A stretch of DNA of 64,000 nt, from NCBI RefSeq assembly GCF_025642115.1, contig NZ_CP106753.1, forward strand, positions 1,139,501 through 1,203,500. Direction: 5' to 3'. The translations under genes and the position numbers were made by a program. Within the stretch, counting starts at the first letter, position 1. Every line of letters begins with the position of its first letter. Source of the stretch: Chitiniphilus purpureus (lineage in GTDB: Bacteria; Pseudomonadota; Gammaproteobacteria; Burkholderiales; Chitinibacteraceae). Shown here piece after piece: positions 22,117 through 30,452 of the stretch. Under the pieces are notes generated by a model. The model was given only the letters and a program-made list of their open reading frames with translations, ran no database searches and was not told the origin of the DNA.

Positions 22117-24078
22117 ATGTTACGTAAAGCCCAAGGGCGCGCCCGCAGCGCGCTCCTGATCTCCTTGCTGTCGCTGTCGGCCGGCGTGTTCGCCGCGCCG
22201 GCTTGGCAGGAAGGCAGTGCCTATACCGCCGGCACGGTGGTGAATTACAACGGTCGCGACTACAAGGCGCTGGTTGCGCACACCGCTTACGCGGGTGCCA
22301 ACTGGAATCCGGCCTCCACGCCGACGCTGTGGCAGGATCTCGGCCCCGCCAACGGCGGCTCGCCGACCCCCACCCCGGTCGCGCCCACGCCGACCCCGGT
22401 GACCCCGACCCCGAACCCGACCACCCCGACGCCCAATCCCACCACGCCGACGCCGAACCCGGTCACACCCACCCCGGGCACCTGCTATCAGGCCTGGAGC
22501 GCCAGTGGGGTGTACAGCGGTGGTGCCCGTGTCACCCACAATGGCGTCAATTACGAAGCCAAGTGGTGGACCCAGGGCGACAACCCGGCCCAATCGGGTG
22601 ATTGGGGTGTTTGGAAGAACCTGGGCAACTGCTCCGGCAATCCGGTGACCCCGACGCCGACCCCGGTCACACCGACCCCGACCCCCGTGACGCCGACCCC
22701 GGTCACGCCGACGCCGACGCCGGTGACCCCGACGCCGGTCACGCCGACGCCGACCCCGGTCACGCCGACCCCGACTCCCGTGACGCCCACACCGGGCGGA
22801 CGGCAGGCCGGTTCGTACTTCGCGCAATGGGGCGTGTACGGCCGTGGCTACGAAGTGGCGGACATCGTCACCTCGGGCGCCGCGTCCAAACTCACCTTCA
22901 TCAACTACGCCTTCGGCAACCTCTACCAGAAGAACGGTGGGTACGAGTGCGCGGCCGGCATCGACAAGCTCGAGCCGGGTGCCACCAACCCGAACGATGC
23001 CGCTGCCGGTACCGGTGGTGACGCATGGGCTGACTACGGCCGCACCCCGGGCCGCCTGGTCGACCCCAGCAAGCCGTACACCTGGGATTCGCCGCTGGCC
23101 GGTAACTTCGGCGAGCTGAAGAACCTGAAGGCCAAGTACCCGAACCTGAAGGTGTTCATCTCGCTGGGCGGCTGGACCTGGTCCAAGTGGTTCTCGGCAG
23201 CCAGCAAGACCGACGCACTGCGCAAGCAGCTGGTGAGCTCGTGCATCGACGTGTTCATCAAGGGCAACCTGCCCAGCTACAGCGGTCGCGGCGGTCCTGG
23301 TTCGGCCAAGGGCGTGTTCGACGGCATCGACATCGACTGGGAATACCCGGGCGTGATCGGCCAGCCGTACAACACCGTGGCGCCGGAAGACAAGCAGAAC
23401 TTCACGCTGCTCCTGGCGGAGTTCCGCCGGCAGCTTGATGCGCTGAACGACGGCCACAAGCTCCTGACGGTGGCGATCGGCTCCGGCAAGGACAAGATCG
23501 ACATGACCGAGCCGGGCAAGTACGTCCAGTACCTCGACTGGATCAACGTCATGACCTACGACTTCCACGGTGGTTGGGAGACGAATGGTCCGACCAACTT
23601 CCAGTCGCACCTGTACCCCGATCCGAACAGCCCGGGCTTCCTGGACGACAAGGGTCAGCGCAGCGTGTCCTCGTACTACAACATCGACGATGCGATCAAG
23701 AACCTGATCGCAGCCGGCGCACCCGCCAACAAGCTGCTGGTCGGTATCCCGTACTACGGTCGCGGTTGGACCGGCGTGCAGGCAGGCAACAGCAATGGCC
23801 TGTACCAACCGGCCACCGGTCCGGGTCGCGGCACGTACGAAGCAGGGATCGAGGACTACAAGGTGCTGAAGAACGCACCGGGCACCGTGTACGTCCATCC
23901 GGTCACCAAGCAATCGTACAAGTACGACGGCACCAACTTCTGGGGTTATGACACCCCGGCAGTGATTCAGACCAAGATCGACTACGTGAAGGCCAATGGT
24001 CTGGGCGGGATGTTCAGCTGGTCGCTTGACGGTGACTCGAACGGCGAACTGACCGGCGTGATGAGCGCTGTGAGGTAA
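22117..24078 (+). CDS. Secreted GH18 chitinase 3 with two CBM5/12 domains
   Basis: Extracellular chitinase of 653 aa with the same plan as chitinase 2. Signal peptide to about residue 27 (SLSAGVFA). CBM5/12 domain 1 is about 27-77, then a linker, CBM 2 about 123-172 (VTHNGVNYEAKWWTQGDNP), a second Pro-Thr-Pro-Val linker, and the GH18 domain from about 230. It has FISLGGWTWSKWFS, FDGIDIDWEYPG (D402, D405, D407, E409), MTYDFHGGW and YYGRGWTGV. The shorter linker 1 (NPTTPTPNPTTPTP) differs in composition from its paralogues. GGATGGAG precedes the ATG by 5 bases. Confidence 0.95.
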   Translation: MLRKAQGRARSALLISLLSLSAGVFAAPAWQEGSAYTAGTVVNYNGRDYKALVAHTAYAGANWNPASTPTLWQDLGPANGGSPTPTPVAPTPTPVTPTPNPTTPTPNPTTPTPNPVTPTPGTCYQAWSASGVYSGGARVTHNGVNYEAKWWTQGDNPAQSGDWGVWKNLGNCSGNPVTPTPTPVTPTPTPVTPTPVTPTPTPVTPTPVTPTPTPVTPTPTPVTPTPGGRQAGSYFAQWGVYGRGYEVADIVTSGAASKLTFINYAFGNLYQKNGGYECAAGIDKLEPGATNPNDAAAGTGGDAWADYGRTPGRLVDPSKPYTWDSPLAGNFGELKNLKAKYPNLKVFISLGGWTWSKWFSAASKTDALRKQLVSSCIDVFIKGNLPSYSGRGGPGSAKGVFDGIDIDWEYPGVIGQPYNTVAPEDKQNFTLLLAEFRRQLDALNDGHKLLTVAIGSGKDKIDMTEPGKYVQYLDWINVMTYDFHGGWETNGPTNFQSHLYPDPNSPGFLDDKGQRSVSSYYNIDDAIKNLIAAGAPANKLLVGIPYYGRGWTGVQAGNSNGLYQPATGPGRGTYEAGIEDYKVLKNAPGTVYVHPVTKQSYKYDGTNFWGYDTPAVIQTKIDYVKANGLGGMFSWSLDGDSNGELTGVMSAVR

Positions 24079-24131
24079 ACCGGCGGCAACGCTGAAAGCA
24101 ACACCAAAAGCAATAAAAACCAGGGAAGTAC

Positions 24132-24158
24132 CCCCTCCCCGTCCCCGGGGAGGGGTTT
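24132..24158 (+). terminator. Probable terminator after chitinase 3
   Basis: CCCCTCCCCG (24132-24141) pairs with CGGGGAGGGG (24146-24155), followed by TTT only. The stem is strong and the thymine tract short. Confidence 0.6.
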
Positions 24159-24206
24159 ACCGTGCGCCCGATGCAGGCGCCATACCCCAAAGATTGGAGT
24201 GAGCAG

Positions 24207-26744
24207 ATGAAACGTGCACATCGTACCGTCGGCCTTCTGGCTGCCGGCGTGGTGGCGTTGTTTGCCGCCGCAGGCCTTTACGCCGCCCCCTGGGCCGAAG
24301 GCAATACCTACAGCGCCGGAACCGTTGTCGAATACAACGGCAAGAGCTACAAGGCGCTGGTGACCCATACCGCTTACGTCGGCGCCGGCTGGAATCCGGT
24401 GTCGACCCCCACACTGTGGCAGGAGGTGGCCGGTACGCCGACCCCGACGCCCACGCCAGTGGTGACCCCGACCCCGGTGGTCACACCGACCCCCACCCCG
24501 GTCGTGACGCCGACCCCAGTGGTTACGCCGACTCCGACCCCGGTCGTGACGCCCACCCCCGTCGTCACCCCCACACCGACCCCCACGCCGACCCCAGTGG
24601 TCACGCCGACCCCCACACCCGTGGTGACCCCGACCCCGGTCGGTTCCTGCCCGGCCTGGGCGCCCGGCCTGTCGATCACCGCTGGCTCGTCGCTGCTGTA
24701 CAACGGCAGAAGCTACAAAGCCCTCGTCACCCATACCGCGCAGGCCGGATGGGATCCGGCGAATACCGGCGCGCTGTTCCAGCCCGATACGGCGTGCGGC
24801 GGCAGCATCACGCCCACCCCGGGTGGCCCGACGCCGACCCCGGCGCCGACAGCGCCGTTCTGCGCCCCGGAATGGGTGGCAACCAAGATCTATCCCAAGG
24901 GCAAGCTTGCCGGCTACAAGGGTGGCGCCTACGAGGCATTGGTCGATACCTATGCCATTCCGCCGGACAGCACCGTGTTCACCAACCAGTGGAAGCTCGT
25001 GGGTGTGCCCAAGGAAGACCTGTGTCCGGTCAAGGTGCCCAACAACATCAATTACGGCACGGCCCAGCCGGTGCTCAACGGCAACCCCAACTCCGGCAAG
25101 GTGTTGCCGGCAGGCCCGCTCAGCGCCACGCGCATCGCCAATACGCAGTCCACGCTGACCGGCACCAAGGGTGGGATCAACCCAGCCACCGATCCGGGCG
25201 GCAACCATCCCGGCTTTGATGCCGACACCGGCGGACGGGTGGCCAAGCTCGCGCCTGGCTCCTTGCCCTTGCAGCACAATGTCTACTCGATCGAGGCCGG
25301 CCAGGAACGCGTGGCCTACCTGGGCGACTGGGCGATCTATGGCCGCCGCTTCGACTTCAGCAAGCTGCCGGTCAAGAACCTGGATCGACTGGTGTATGGC
25401 TTTGCCGGTATCTGCTTCCCGGCGGCCAAGAACACCCAGGACCCGGGCTTCCCGACCACTGCGCCCGCTGCCGTCAACCGCACCTGCGGCCTGGGCACCA
25501 CCAAGCTGCCGGACGGCGCGATGGCGATGGCCGACTATGAGGCGGCGTTCCTGCGTAACCAGCCTGGCGGGCAGACCGCCAAGATCTCCGGCATCGAAGG
25601 CATGTACGAGATCGGCAAGGACGACGTGGGTGGCGTGTTCGGGGTGCTGTACAACCTGCGCAAGGCCAATCCGCATCTGAAGCTGGATCTGTCGGTGGGC
25701 GGCTGGACCTTGTCCGAGGGCTTCCCATGGATGGCATCCGATCCGACCCGGCGCAAGGTGTTCGTCGATTCCATCGTCGCGTTCCTTGAGCGCTACGACT
25801 TCGACGGCATCGACATCGACTGGGAATATCCCGCGAGCGACGGCGCCGTACCGGGCATGGCACGGCCGGACGATCCGCAGAACTACCTGCAGCTGCTGAA
25901 GGATCTGCGCGCGGCGATGGACTGGCTCACCGTCAAGACCGGCAAGAAGTATCGGTTGTCGTCGGCGATCCCGGCCACGCAGGGCAAGATCGACAAGCTG
26001 CAGTGGACCGAGATCGAGAAGTACCTCGACCGGCTGTACGTGATGACCTACGACCTGACCGGGGCGTGGGAGCGCAACCTCAGCCATCACACCCCGCTGT
26101 ACAACAACCCGAACGCCAACGGGTCGTCCACCGGATCGTCGGCAAGCTGGATGATCGAGTACCTCAACAGCAAGTACGGGGTGCCGTTCAACAAGATGAT
26201 GATCGGTGTGGCCAACTACCACCGCTCCAAGGCCATCCTGCCCGGAGACATCACCGAGTACACCGCCGGGCTGAAGGGGGATACCACCTTCGGTGATCCG
26301 AAGTGGACCGGTGCCGCCTTCATCACCGGCATCGCCGGGGTGGGCAGCTGGGAAGCGGGTGTGGTCGAGGGCTATGACCTGTACCAGAACTACCTGGACC
26401 GTGAACTCAAGCCGCGCAACGGGTATCGCCTGTACACCGACAAACTGTCCAACGCCGACTACGCGGTCAACCCCATCGGCAGCAGCGGCTGGTCGTACAT
26501 CTCGCTGGAAACGCCGCGCACGGCAGCGTTGAAGGCCCAGTACGCCAAGGACAAGCGCCTGGCAGGGGTGTTCTTCTGGCAGATCGAGCAGGACAACGGC
26601 TACAACCTCAACGCCGTCAACCATGCGCTGGGCAACAAGGCGCTCAGCGACGTGGCCGATGGCAAGCCGCAGGACCAGATCGCCACATGCGGCGAGAACG
26701 TGACCGCGGCCGAGTGCAAAGAGCTGATCAAGTCGATCAAGTAA
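24207..26744 (+). CDS. Secreted GH18 chitinase 4, large, with three CBM-like modules
   Basis: The largest of the seven, 845 aa, starting at the ATG at 24207 after TTGGAGTGAGCAG. Signal peptide to about residue 28. CBM5/12 domain 1 is about 29-77 (WAEGNTYSAGTVVEYNG). A long Pro-Thr-Pro-Val-Val linker follows. A second CBM-like domain starts near 149 (CPAWAPGLSITAGSSLLYNG) and lacks the YEAKWWTQGDNP block of the others. A third Cys-framed module follows (CAPEWVATKIYPKGKLAGYKG). The GH18 barrel has LDLSVGGWTLSEGFP, FDGIDIDWEYPASDG (D533, D536, D538, E540) and VMTYDLTGAWERN, closer to ChiB/ChiA-type exochitinases than to chitinases 1-3. This would give a complementary mode of attack. Confidence 0.93.
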   Translation: MKRAHRTVGLLAAGVVALFAAAGLYAAPWAEGNTYSAGTVVEYNGKSYKALVTHTAYVGAGWNPVSTPTLWQEVAGTPTPTPTPVVTPTPVVTPTPTPVVTPTPVVTPTPTPVVTPTPVVTPTPTPTPTPVVTPTPTPVVTPTPVGSCPAWAPGLSITAGSSLLYNGRSYKALVTHTAQAGWDPANTGALFQPDTACGGSITPTPGGPTPTPAPTAPFCAPEWVATKIYPKGKLAGYKGGAYEALVDTYAIPPDSTVFTNQWKLVGVPKEDLCPVKVPNNINYGTAQPVLNGNPNSGKVLPAGPLSATRIANTQSTLTGTKGGINPATDPGGNHPGFDADTGGRVAKLAPGSLPLQHNVYSIEAGQERVAYLGDWAIYGRRFDFSKLPVKNLDRLVYGFAGICFPAAKNTQDPGFPTTAPAAVNRTCGLGTTKLPDGAMAMADYEAAFLRNQPGGQTAKISGIEGMYEIGKDDVGGVFGVLYNLRKANPHLKLDLSVGGWTLSEGFPWMASDPTRRKVFVDSIVAFLERYDFDGIDIDWEYPASDGAVPGMARPDDPQNYLQLLKDLRAAMDWLTVKTGKKYRLSSAIPATQGKIDKLQWTEIEKYLDRLYVMTYDLTGAWERNLSHHTPLYNNPNANGSSTGSSASWMIEYLNSKYGVPFNKMMIGVANYHRSKAILPGDITEYTAGLKGDTTFGDPKWTGAAFITGIAGVGSWEAGVVEGYDLYQNYLDRELKPRNGYRLYTDKLSNADYAVNPIGSSGWSYISLETPRTAALKAQYAKDKRLAGVFFWQIEQDNGYNLNAVNHALGNKALSDVADGKPQDQIATCGENVTAAECKELIKSIK
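24434..24645 (+). repeat. Longest Pro-Thr linker repeat (chitinase 4)
   Basis: Tandem GC-rich units of about 12-18 bases encode PTPTPVVTPTPVV-type sequence. Similar arrays lie inside every chitinase gene, for example 6430-6570, 6735-6900, 19620-19775, 22644-22797, 27360-27510, 29155-29265 and 30975-31130. They are protein linkers, not CRISPR repeats, but at DNA level they are recombination-prone. Confidence 0.85.
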
Positions 26745-26754
26745 GTGGAGGATC

Positions 26755-26801
26755 CCGGCTGTTCCCCGTCCGGCCCATCGGGTGGGGAGCAGCCGGTTTT
26801 T
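26755..26801 (+). terminator. Intrinsic terminator after chitinase 4
   Basis: CCGGCTGTTCCCC (26755-26767) pairs with GGGGAGCAGCCGG (26784-26796), with one mismatch, followed by TTTTT. Confidence 0.85.
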
Positions 26802-26829
26802 ACGGCATGAACAAGAAGGAGATGGAGAG

Positions 26830-28542
26830 GTGAAGTACCCCAACATGTTGATGACCCGCCTGCTCGCCAGTGTCGTGCTGGCCTGCGGCGTCATGGCCGC
26901 GCATGCCGCGCCCGCCTGGCAGGAAGGCAGCGCCTACAGCGCCGGCACCCTGGTGACCTACAACGGCCGCGACTACAAGGCACTGGTGACGCATACCGCC
27001 CACAGCGGTGCCAACTGGAATCCGGCAGCCACCCCGACCTTGTGGCAGGACCTGGGTCCCACCACCGGCGGCACCCCGACGCCGACGCCGGCCACCCCGA
27101 CCCCGGCCCCGGTGACCCCCACCCCGAATCCGGCCACACCGACGCCCAACCCGGCTACGCCGACCCCGGCCCCGGTGACCCCGGCGCCGACGGGCTGCCA
27201 CCAGGCCTGGAGCAGCAGTGCGGTCTACACCGGCGGCCAGCGCGTGACCCACAATGGCGTCAACTACGAAGCCAAGTGGTGGACCCAGGGCGACAACCCG
27301 GCGCAATCCGGTTCCTGGGGCGTGTGGAAGTCCATCGGCAATTGCGGCACGCCGCCGACCAACCCGACGCCGACCCCGGTGCCGCCCACGCCGACACCCA
27401 CTCCGGTGACGCCGACGCCGACCCCGGTGACACCGACCCCCACGCCGGTCACACCGACGCCGACCCCGGTCACACCCACCCCCACGCCGGTGACCCCGAC
27501 GCCCAACCCTGGCGGTGACGGCCTGCCCAAGCATGTGCTGGTGGGCTATATGCATGCCAGTTTTGCCAATGGTTCGGGTTATATCCGGATGAACGATGTG
27601 TCCGATGCATGGGACATCATCAATCTGTCGTTCGCCGAGCCGACCTCGGCCACGTCCGGCCAAGTGGCGTTCAAGATGTGTCCGGCCACCCAATGCCCGA
27701 ACGTGGAATCCGAGGCCGAGTTCCTCGCCGCGATCAAGGCCAAGCAGGCCAAGGGCAAGAAGGTGCTGATCTCGATCGGTGGCGCCAACGGCCAGGTGCG
27801 TCTCGAATCGCCTGCGGCAGCGGCAGCCTTCGTCAGTTCGGTGTCGGCCATCATCGACAAGTACGGTCTTGACGGTCTGGACGTGGACTTCGAAGGGCAC
27901 TCGCTGCAACTGAACCCGGGTGACAACGACGTGGCCAACCCGACCTCGCCGGTGATCGTCAACCTGATCAGCGCGCTCAAGCAGCTCAAGGCCAAGTACG
28001 GCAGCAAGTTCGTGCTGACCATGGCGCCCGAGACGTTCTTCGTGCAACTGGGCTACAGCTTCTACGGCGGCACCTGCGCCGGCTGCGACACCCGCGCCGG
28101 GGCCTACCTGCCGGTGATCTACGCCATGCGCAACGACCTGACGCTGCTGCACGTGCAGGACTACAACTCCGGCCCGATCACCGGGTTGGACAACCAGTAC
28201 CACACGATGGGCAACGCGGACTTCCACGTGGCGATGACCGACATGCTGCTGGCAGGCTTCAAGGTGGCCGGCACCAACTTCCAGTTCCCGGCGCTGCGCC
28301 AGGAACAGGTGGCGATCGGTCTGCCGGCCAACGGCAACGCCGGCGGCGGCTTCACCAGCGTGGGCGAAGTGCACAAGGCGCTGGACTGCCTGATGAAGGG
28401 CGCGCAATGCGGCAGCTACAAGCCCAAGGGCGTGTACCCCAACATGCGTGGTCTGATGACGTGGTCGGTCAACTGGGACAAATTCAACAACTTTGAATTC
28501 TCGACCCAGCACCGCGCCTACTTCAACGCATTGCCGCAGTAA
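26830..28542 (+). CDS. Secreted GH18 chitinase 5 (different catalytic type), two CBM5/12 domains
   Basis: Extracellular 570-aa protein. The GTG at 26830 is chosen because AAGGAG lies 8 bases upstream; the ATG at 26845 is too far from it. Signal peptide to about residue 26 (VMAAHA). CBM5/12 domains 1 and 2 with YEAKWWTQGDNP, and Pro-Thr linkers. The catalytic domain differs from chitinases 1-4: it begins PKHVLVGYMHASFANGSGYI and has KVLISIGGANGQV and LDGLDVDFEGHSL (D348, D351, D353, E355). It lacks the insertion domain and ends MTWSVNWDKFN. It resembles subfamily B / ChiC-ChiD-like enzymes and is closest to chitinase 7 in this window. Confidence 0.93.
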   Translation: MKYPNMLMTRLLASVVLACGVMAAHAAPAWQEGSAYSAGTLVTYNGRDYKALVTHTAHSGANWNPAATPTLWQDLGPTTGGTPTPTPATPTPAPVTPTPNPATPTPNPATPTPAPVTPAPTGCHQAWSSSAVYTGGQRVTHNGVNYEAKWWTQGDNPAQSGSWGVWKSIGNCGTPPTNPTPTPVPPTPTPTPVTPTPTPVTPTPTPVTPTPTPVTPTPTPVTPTPNPGGDGLPKHVLVGYMHASFANGSGYIRMNDVSDAWDIINLSFAEPTSATSGQVAFKMCPATQCPNVESEAEFLAAIKAKQAKGKKVLISIGGANGQVRLESPAAAAAFVSSVSAIIDKYGLDGLDVDFEGHSLQLNPGDNDVANPTSPVIVNLISALKQLKAKYGSKFVLTMAPETFFVQLGYSFYGGTCAGCDTRAGAYLPVIYAMRNDLTLLHVQDYNSGPITGLDNQYHTMGNADFHVAMTDMLLAGFKVAGTNFQFPALRQEQVAIGLPANGNAGGGFTSVGEVHKALDCLMKGAQCGSYKPKGVYPNMRGLMTWSVNWDKFNNFEFSTQHRAYFNALPQ

Positions 28543-28550
28543 GGGTCGGT

Positions 28551-28574
28551 GGCGGGCCGCATCGCCGGCCCGCC
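28551..28574 (+). terminator. GC hairpin between chitinases 5 and 6
   Basis: GGCGGGCCG (28551-28559) pairs with CGGCCCGCC (28566-28574) 9 bases after the stop codon. There is no thymine tract, so it may be an mRNA-stabilising or processing hairpin that lets chitinases 5 and 6 be cotranscribed, not a strong terminator. Confidence 0.5.
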
Positions 28575-28618
28575 TACCGTACCGGTTTGCATAAAAGAAG
28601 AAGGACGGAGGTTTTTTC

Positions 28619-30166
28619 ATGATGTTCAAGCCCATGAAGCCGTTGGTGCATCGGCTGCTGGCCGCGGCGCTTCTGGCCGGCGGTGTCCTTGCCGCGCATG
28701 CCGCGCCCGCCTGGCAGGAAGGCAATGCCTATGCCTCAGGCACCGTGGTGACCTACAACGGTCGCGACTACAAGGCGTTGGTGACGCATACCGCCTATGC
28801 CGGCGCCAATTGGAATCCGGCTGCCACACCCACGCTGTGGCAGGATCTGGGCGTGAGCAGCGGTACCCCGACGCCTGCGCCGACCCCGGTTCCGCCGACG
28901 CCTACGGCCACCCCGGTGACGCCGACGCCTGCCACGCCGACGCCGGCCCCGGTCACCCCCACCCCGGCGCCTGCCACGCCCACACCGGCACCATCGGCCT
29001 GCCATCCGGCATGGAGCAGTGGCGGCGTCTACACCGGCGGCACGCGCGTGACCCACAATGGCGTCAATTACGAAGCCAAGTGGTGGACCCAGGGTGACAA
29101 CCCGGCCCAATCAGGCGACTGGGGCGTGTGGAAGAACCTGGGTGCATGTGGCGGCACGCCGACGCCGGTGACGCCGACGCCCACCCCGGTGACCCCAACG
29201 CCCACCCCGGTGACCCCAACGCCAACGCCGGTCACACCGACCCCCGTGACGCCGACGCCGAACAGCGGGGCCTTCCGCTTTGCGCCGTATATCGATGTCA
29301 GCGGCGCGATCGATCTGTCCGGCTGGGCGCAGGCCACCGGTGGCCGCCACGTTTCGCTGGCGTTCTTCAATTCGGCAGGCGGTTGCAACGGCGGCTGGCC
29401 GACGGGCGAATCGGGGCTGCTGTCGCAGGCCAATGCGCTCAAGGCCTTCGGCGGCAATGTGATCGTATCCTCGGGCGGCTGGAATGCCAGCGATCTGGTG
29501 CGCAGCTGCGCCGATCCGGCAGCCATCGCCACAACCTACGAGAACGTGCTGACGCGCTTTGGCACCGACCATCTGGATCTCGATCCGGAAAACGCACCAG
29601 GCAACAACAACCTGGAGCAGTCGCTGGTCGACCGGCGCAACGCGGCGATCAAGATCCTGCAGGATCGCTTCAAGGCCAAGGGCAAGAGCCTGTTCCTGTC
29701 GTACACGCTCGGCGTAAACCCGGACAACGGTTTCAATGCCGAGAACCTGTACGTGCTGCAGTCGGCTAAGGCGGCCGGTGTCGAGGTCCATCTGGTCAAC
29801 CCGATGATCATGGACTACTACGACGGCGTGTCCGGCAAGCAGATGGGTGCGCGTTCGATCCTGGCACTGCAGAAGGTCCATGCCCAGCTCAAGTCGGTCT
29901 GGCCGGGCAAGACCGATGCACAGTACTGGGGCATGCTCGGCGCTGTGGCCATGATCGGGCAGAACGACAACCCGACCGAGGTGTTCACGCTGGATGACGC
30001 CAAGATGGTGCGTGACTTTGGCAAGCAGCAGGGCATGGCAATGATGTCGTTCTGGTCGCTGGGCCGCGACAACGGCAACTGCGCCGGCAATACCACCGCC
30101 AACTGGCAATGCAGCGGCATCGTGCAGAACCAGTGGGACTTCAGCCGCATCTTCAATGCGTTCTGA
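28619..30166 (+). CDS. Secreted GH18 chitinase 6 (divergent catalytic domain), two CBM5/12 domains
   Basis: Extracellular 515-aa protein with GGAGG 7 bases before the ATG. Signal peptide to about residue 28, then CBM5/12 domain 1, a linker, CBM 2 (YEAKWWTQGDNP) and a short linker. The catalytic domain of about 290 residues is the most divergent: FRFAPYIDVSGAIDLSGWA, HVSLAFFNSAGGCNGGW, VIVSSGGWNASD, and the catalytic motif as TDHLDLDPENAP (D317, D320, D322, E324), where Trp is replaced by Pro before the Glu. VHLVNPMIMDYYDG and MAMMSFWSLGRDN follow. It fits the small bacterial GH18 type in which a FAPYxD start is common. Chitin hydrolysis is probable, but specificity is uncertain. Confidence 0.9.
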   Translation: MMFKPMKPLVHRLLAAALLAGGVLAAHAAPAWQEGNAYASGTVVTYNGRDYKALVTHTAYAGANWNPAATPTLWQDLGVSSGTPTPAPTPVPPTPTATPVTPTPATPTPAPVTPTPAPATPTPAPSACHPAWSSGGVYTGGTRVTHNGVNYEAKWWTQGDNPAQSGDWGVWKNLGACGGTPTPVTPTPTPVTPTPTPVTPTPTPVTPTPVTPTPNSGAFRFAPYIDVSGAIDLSGWAQATGGRHVSLAFFNSAGGCNGGWPTGESGLLSQANALKAFGGNVIVSSGGWNASDLVRSCADPAAIATTYENVLTRFGTDHLDLDPENAPGNNNLEQSLVDRRNAAIKILQDRFKAKGKSLFLSYTLGVNPDNGFNAENLYVLQSAKAAGVEVHLVNPMIMDYYDGVSGKQMGARSILALQKVHAQLKSVWPGKTDAQYWGMLGAVAMIGQNDNPTEVFTLDDAKMVRDFGKQQGMAMMSFWSLGRDNGNCAGNTTANWQCSGIVQNQWDFSRIFNAF

Positions 30167-30177
30167 GTTGTAAATCT

Positions 30178-30212
30178 GCCGGCGCGCGCCATGCGCGCCG
30201 GCATTTTCTTTT
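30178..30212 (+). terminator. Intrinsic terminator after chitinase 6
   Basis: GCCGGCGCGC (30178-30187) pairs with GCGCGCCGGC (30193-30202) and is followed by ATTTTCTTTT. Confidence 0.88.
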
Positions 30213-30452
30213 CCCGGCGAAGTGGTCTTTGCACCCCGTCCGCATCTGGCCCGGATGCCACGTCATGTTGTCCCCGAACGGCGCTGGCAATGGGACGGAC
30301 GGTGGGTGTGGCGACATGCATGTTTTTTCTTATATACGGGGCCATGCAGGGTGATTGACACACCTTACAAGCCGGCGTAAACAGGCAGCACGCGGCTCGC
30401 ATGCGCAATGCGGGTCACGCATAAATCCGATACAAGGATGGAGGAAATCCCA

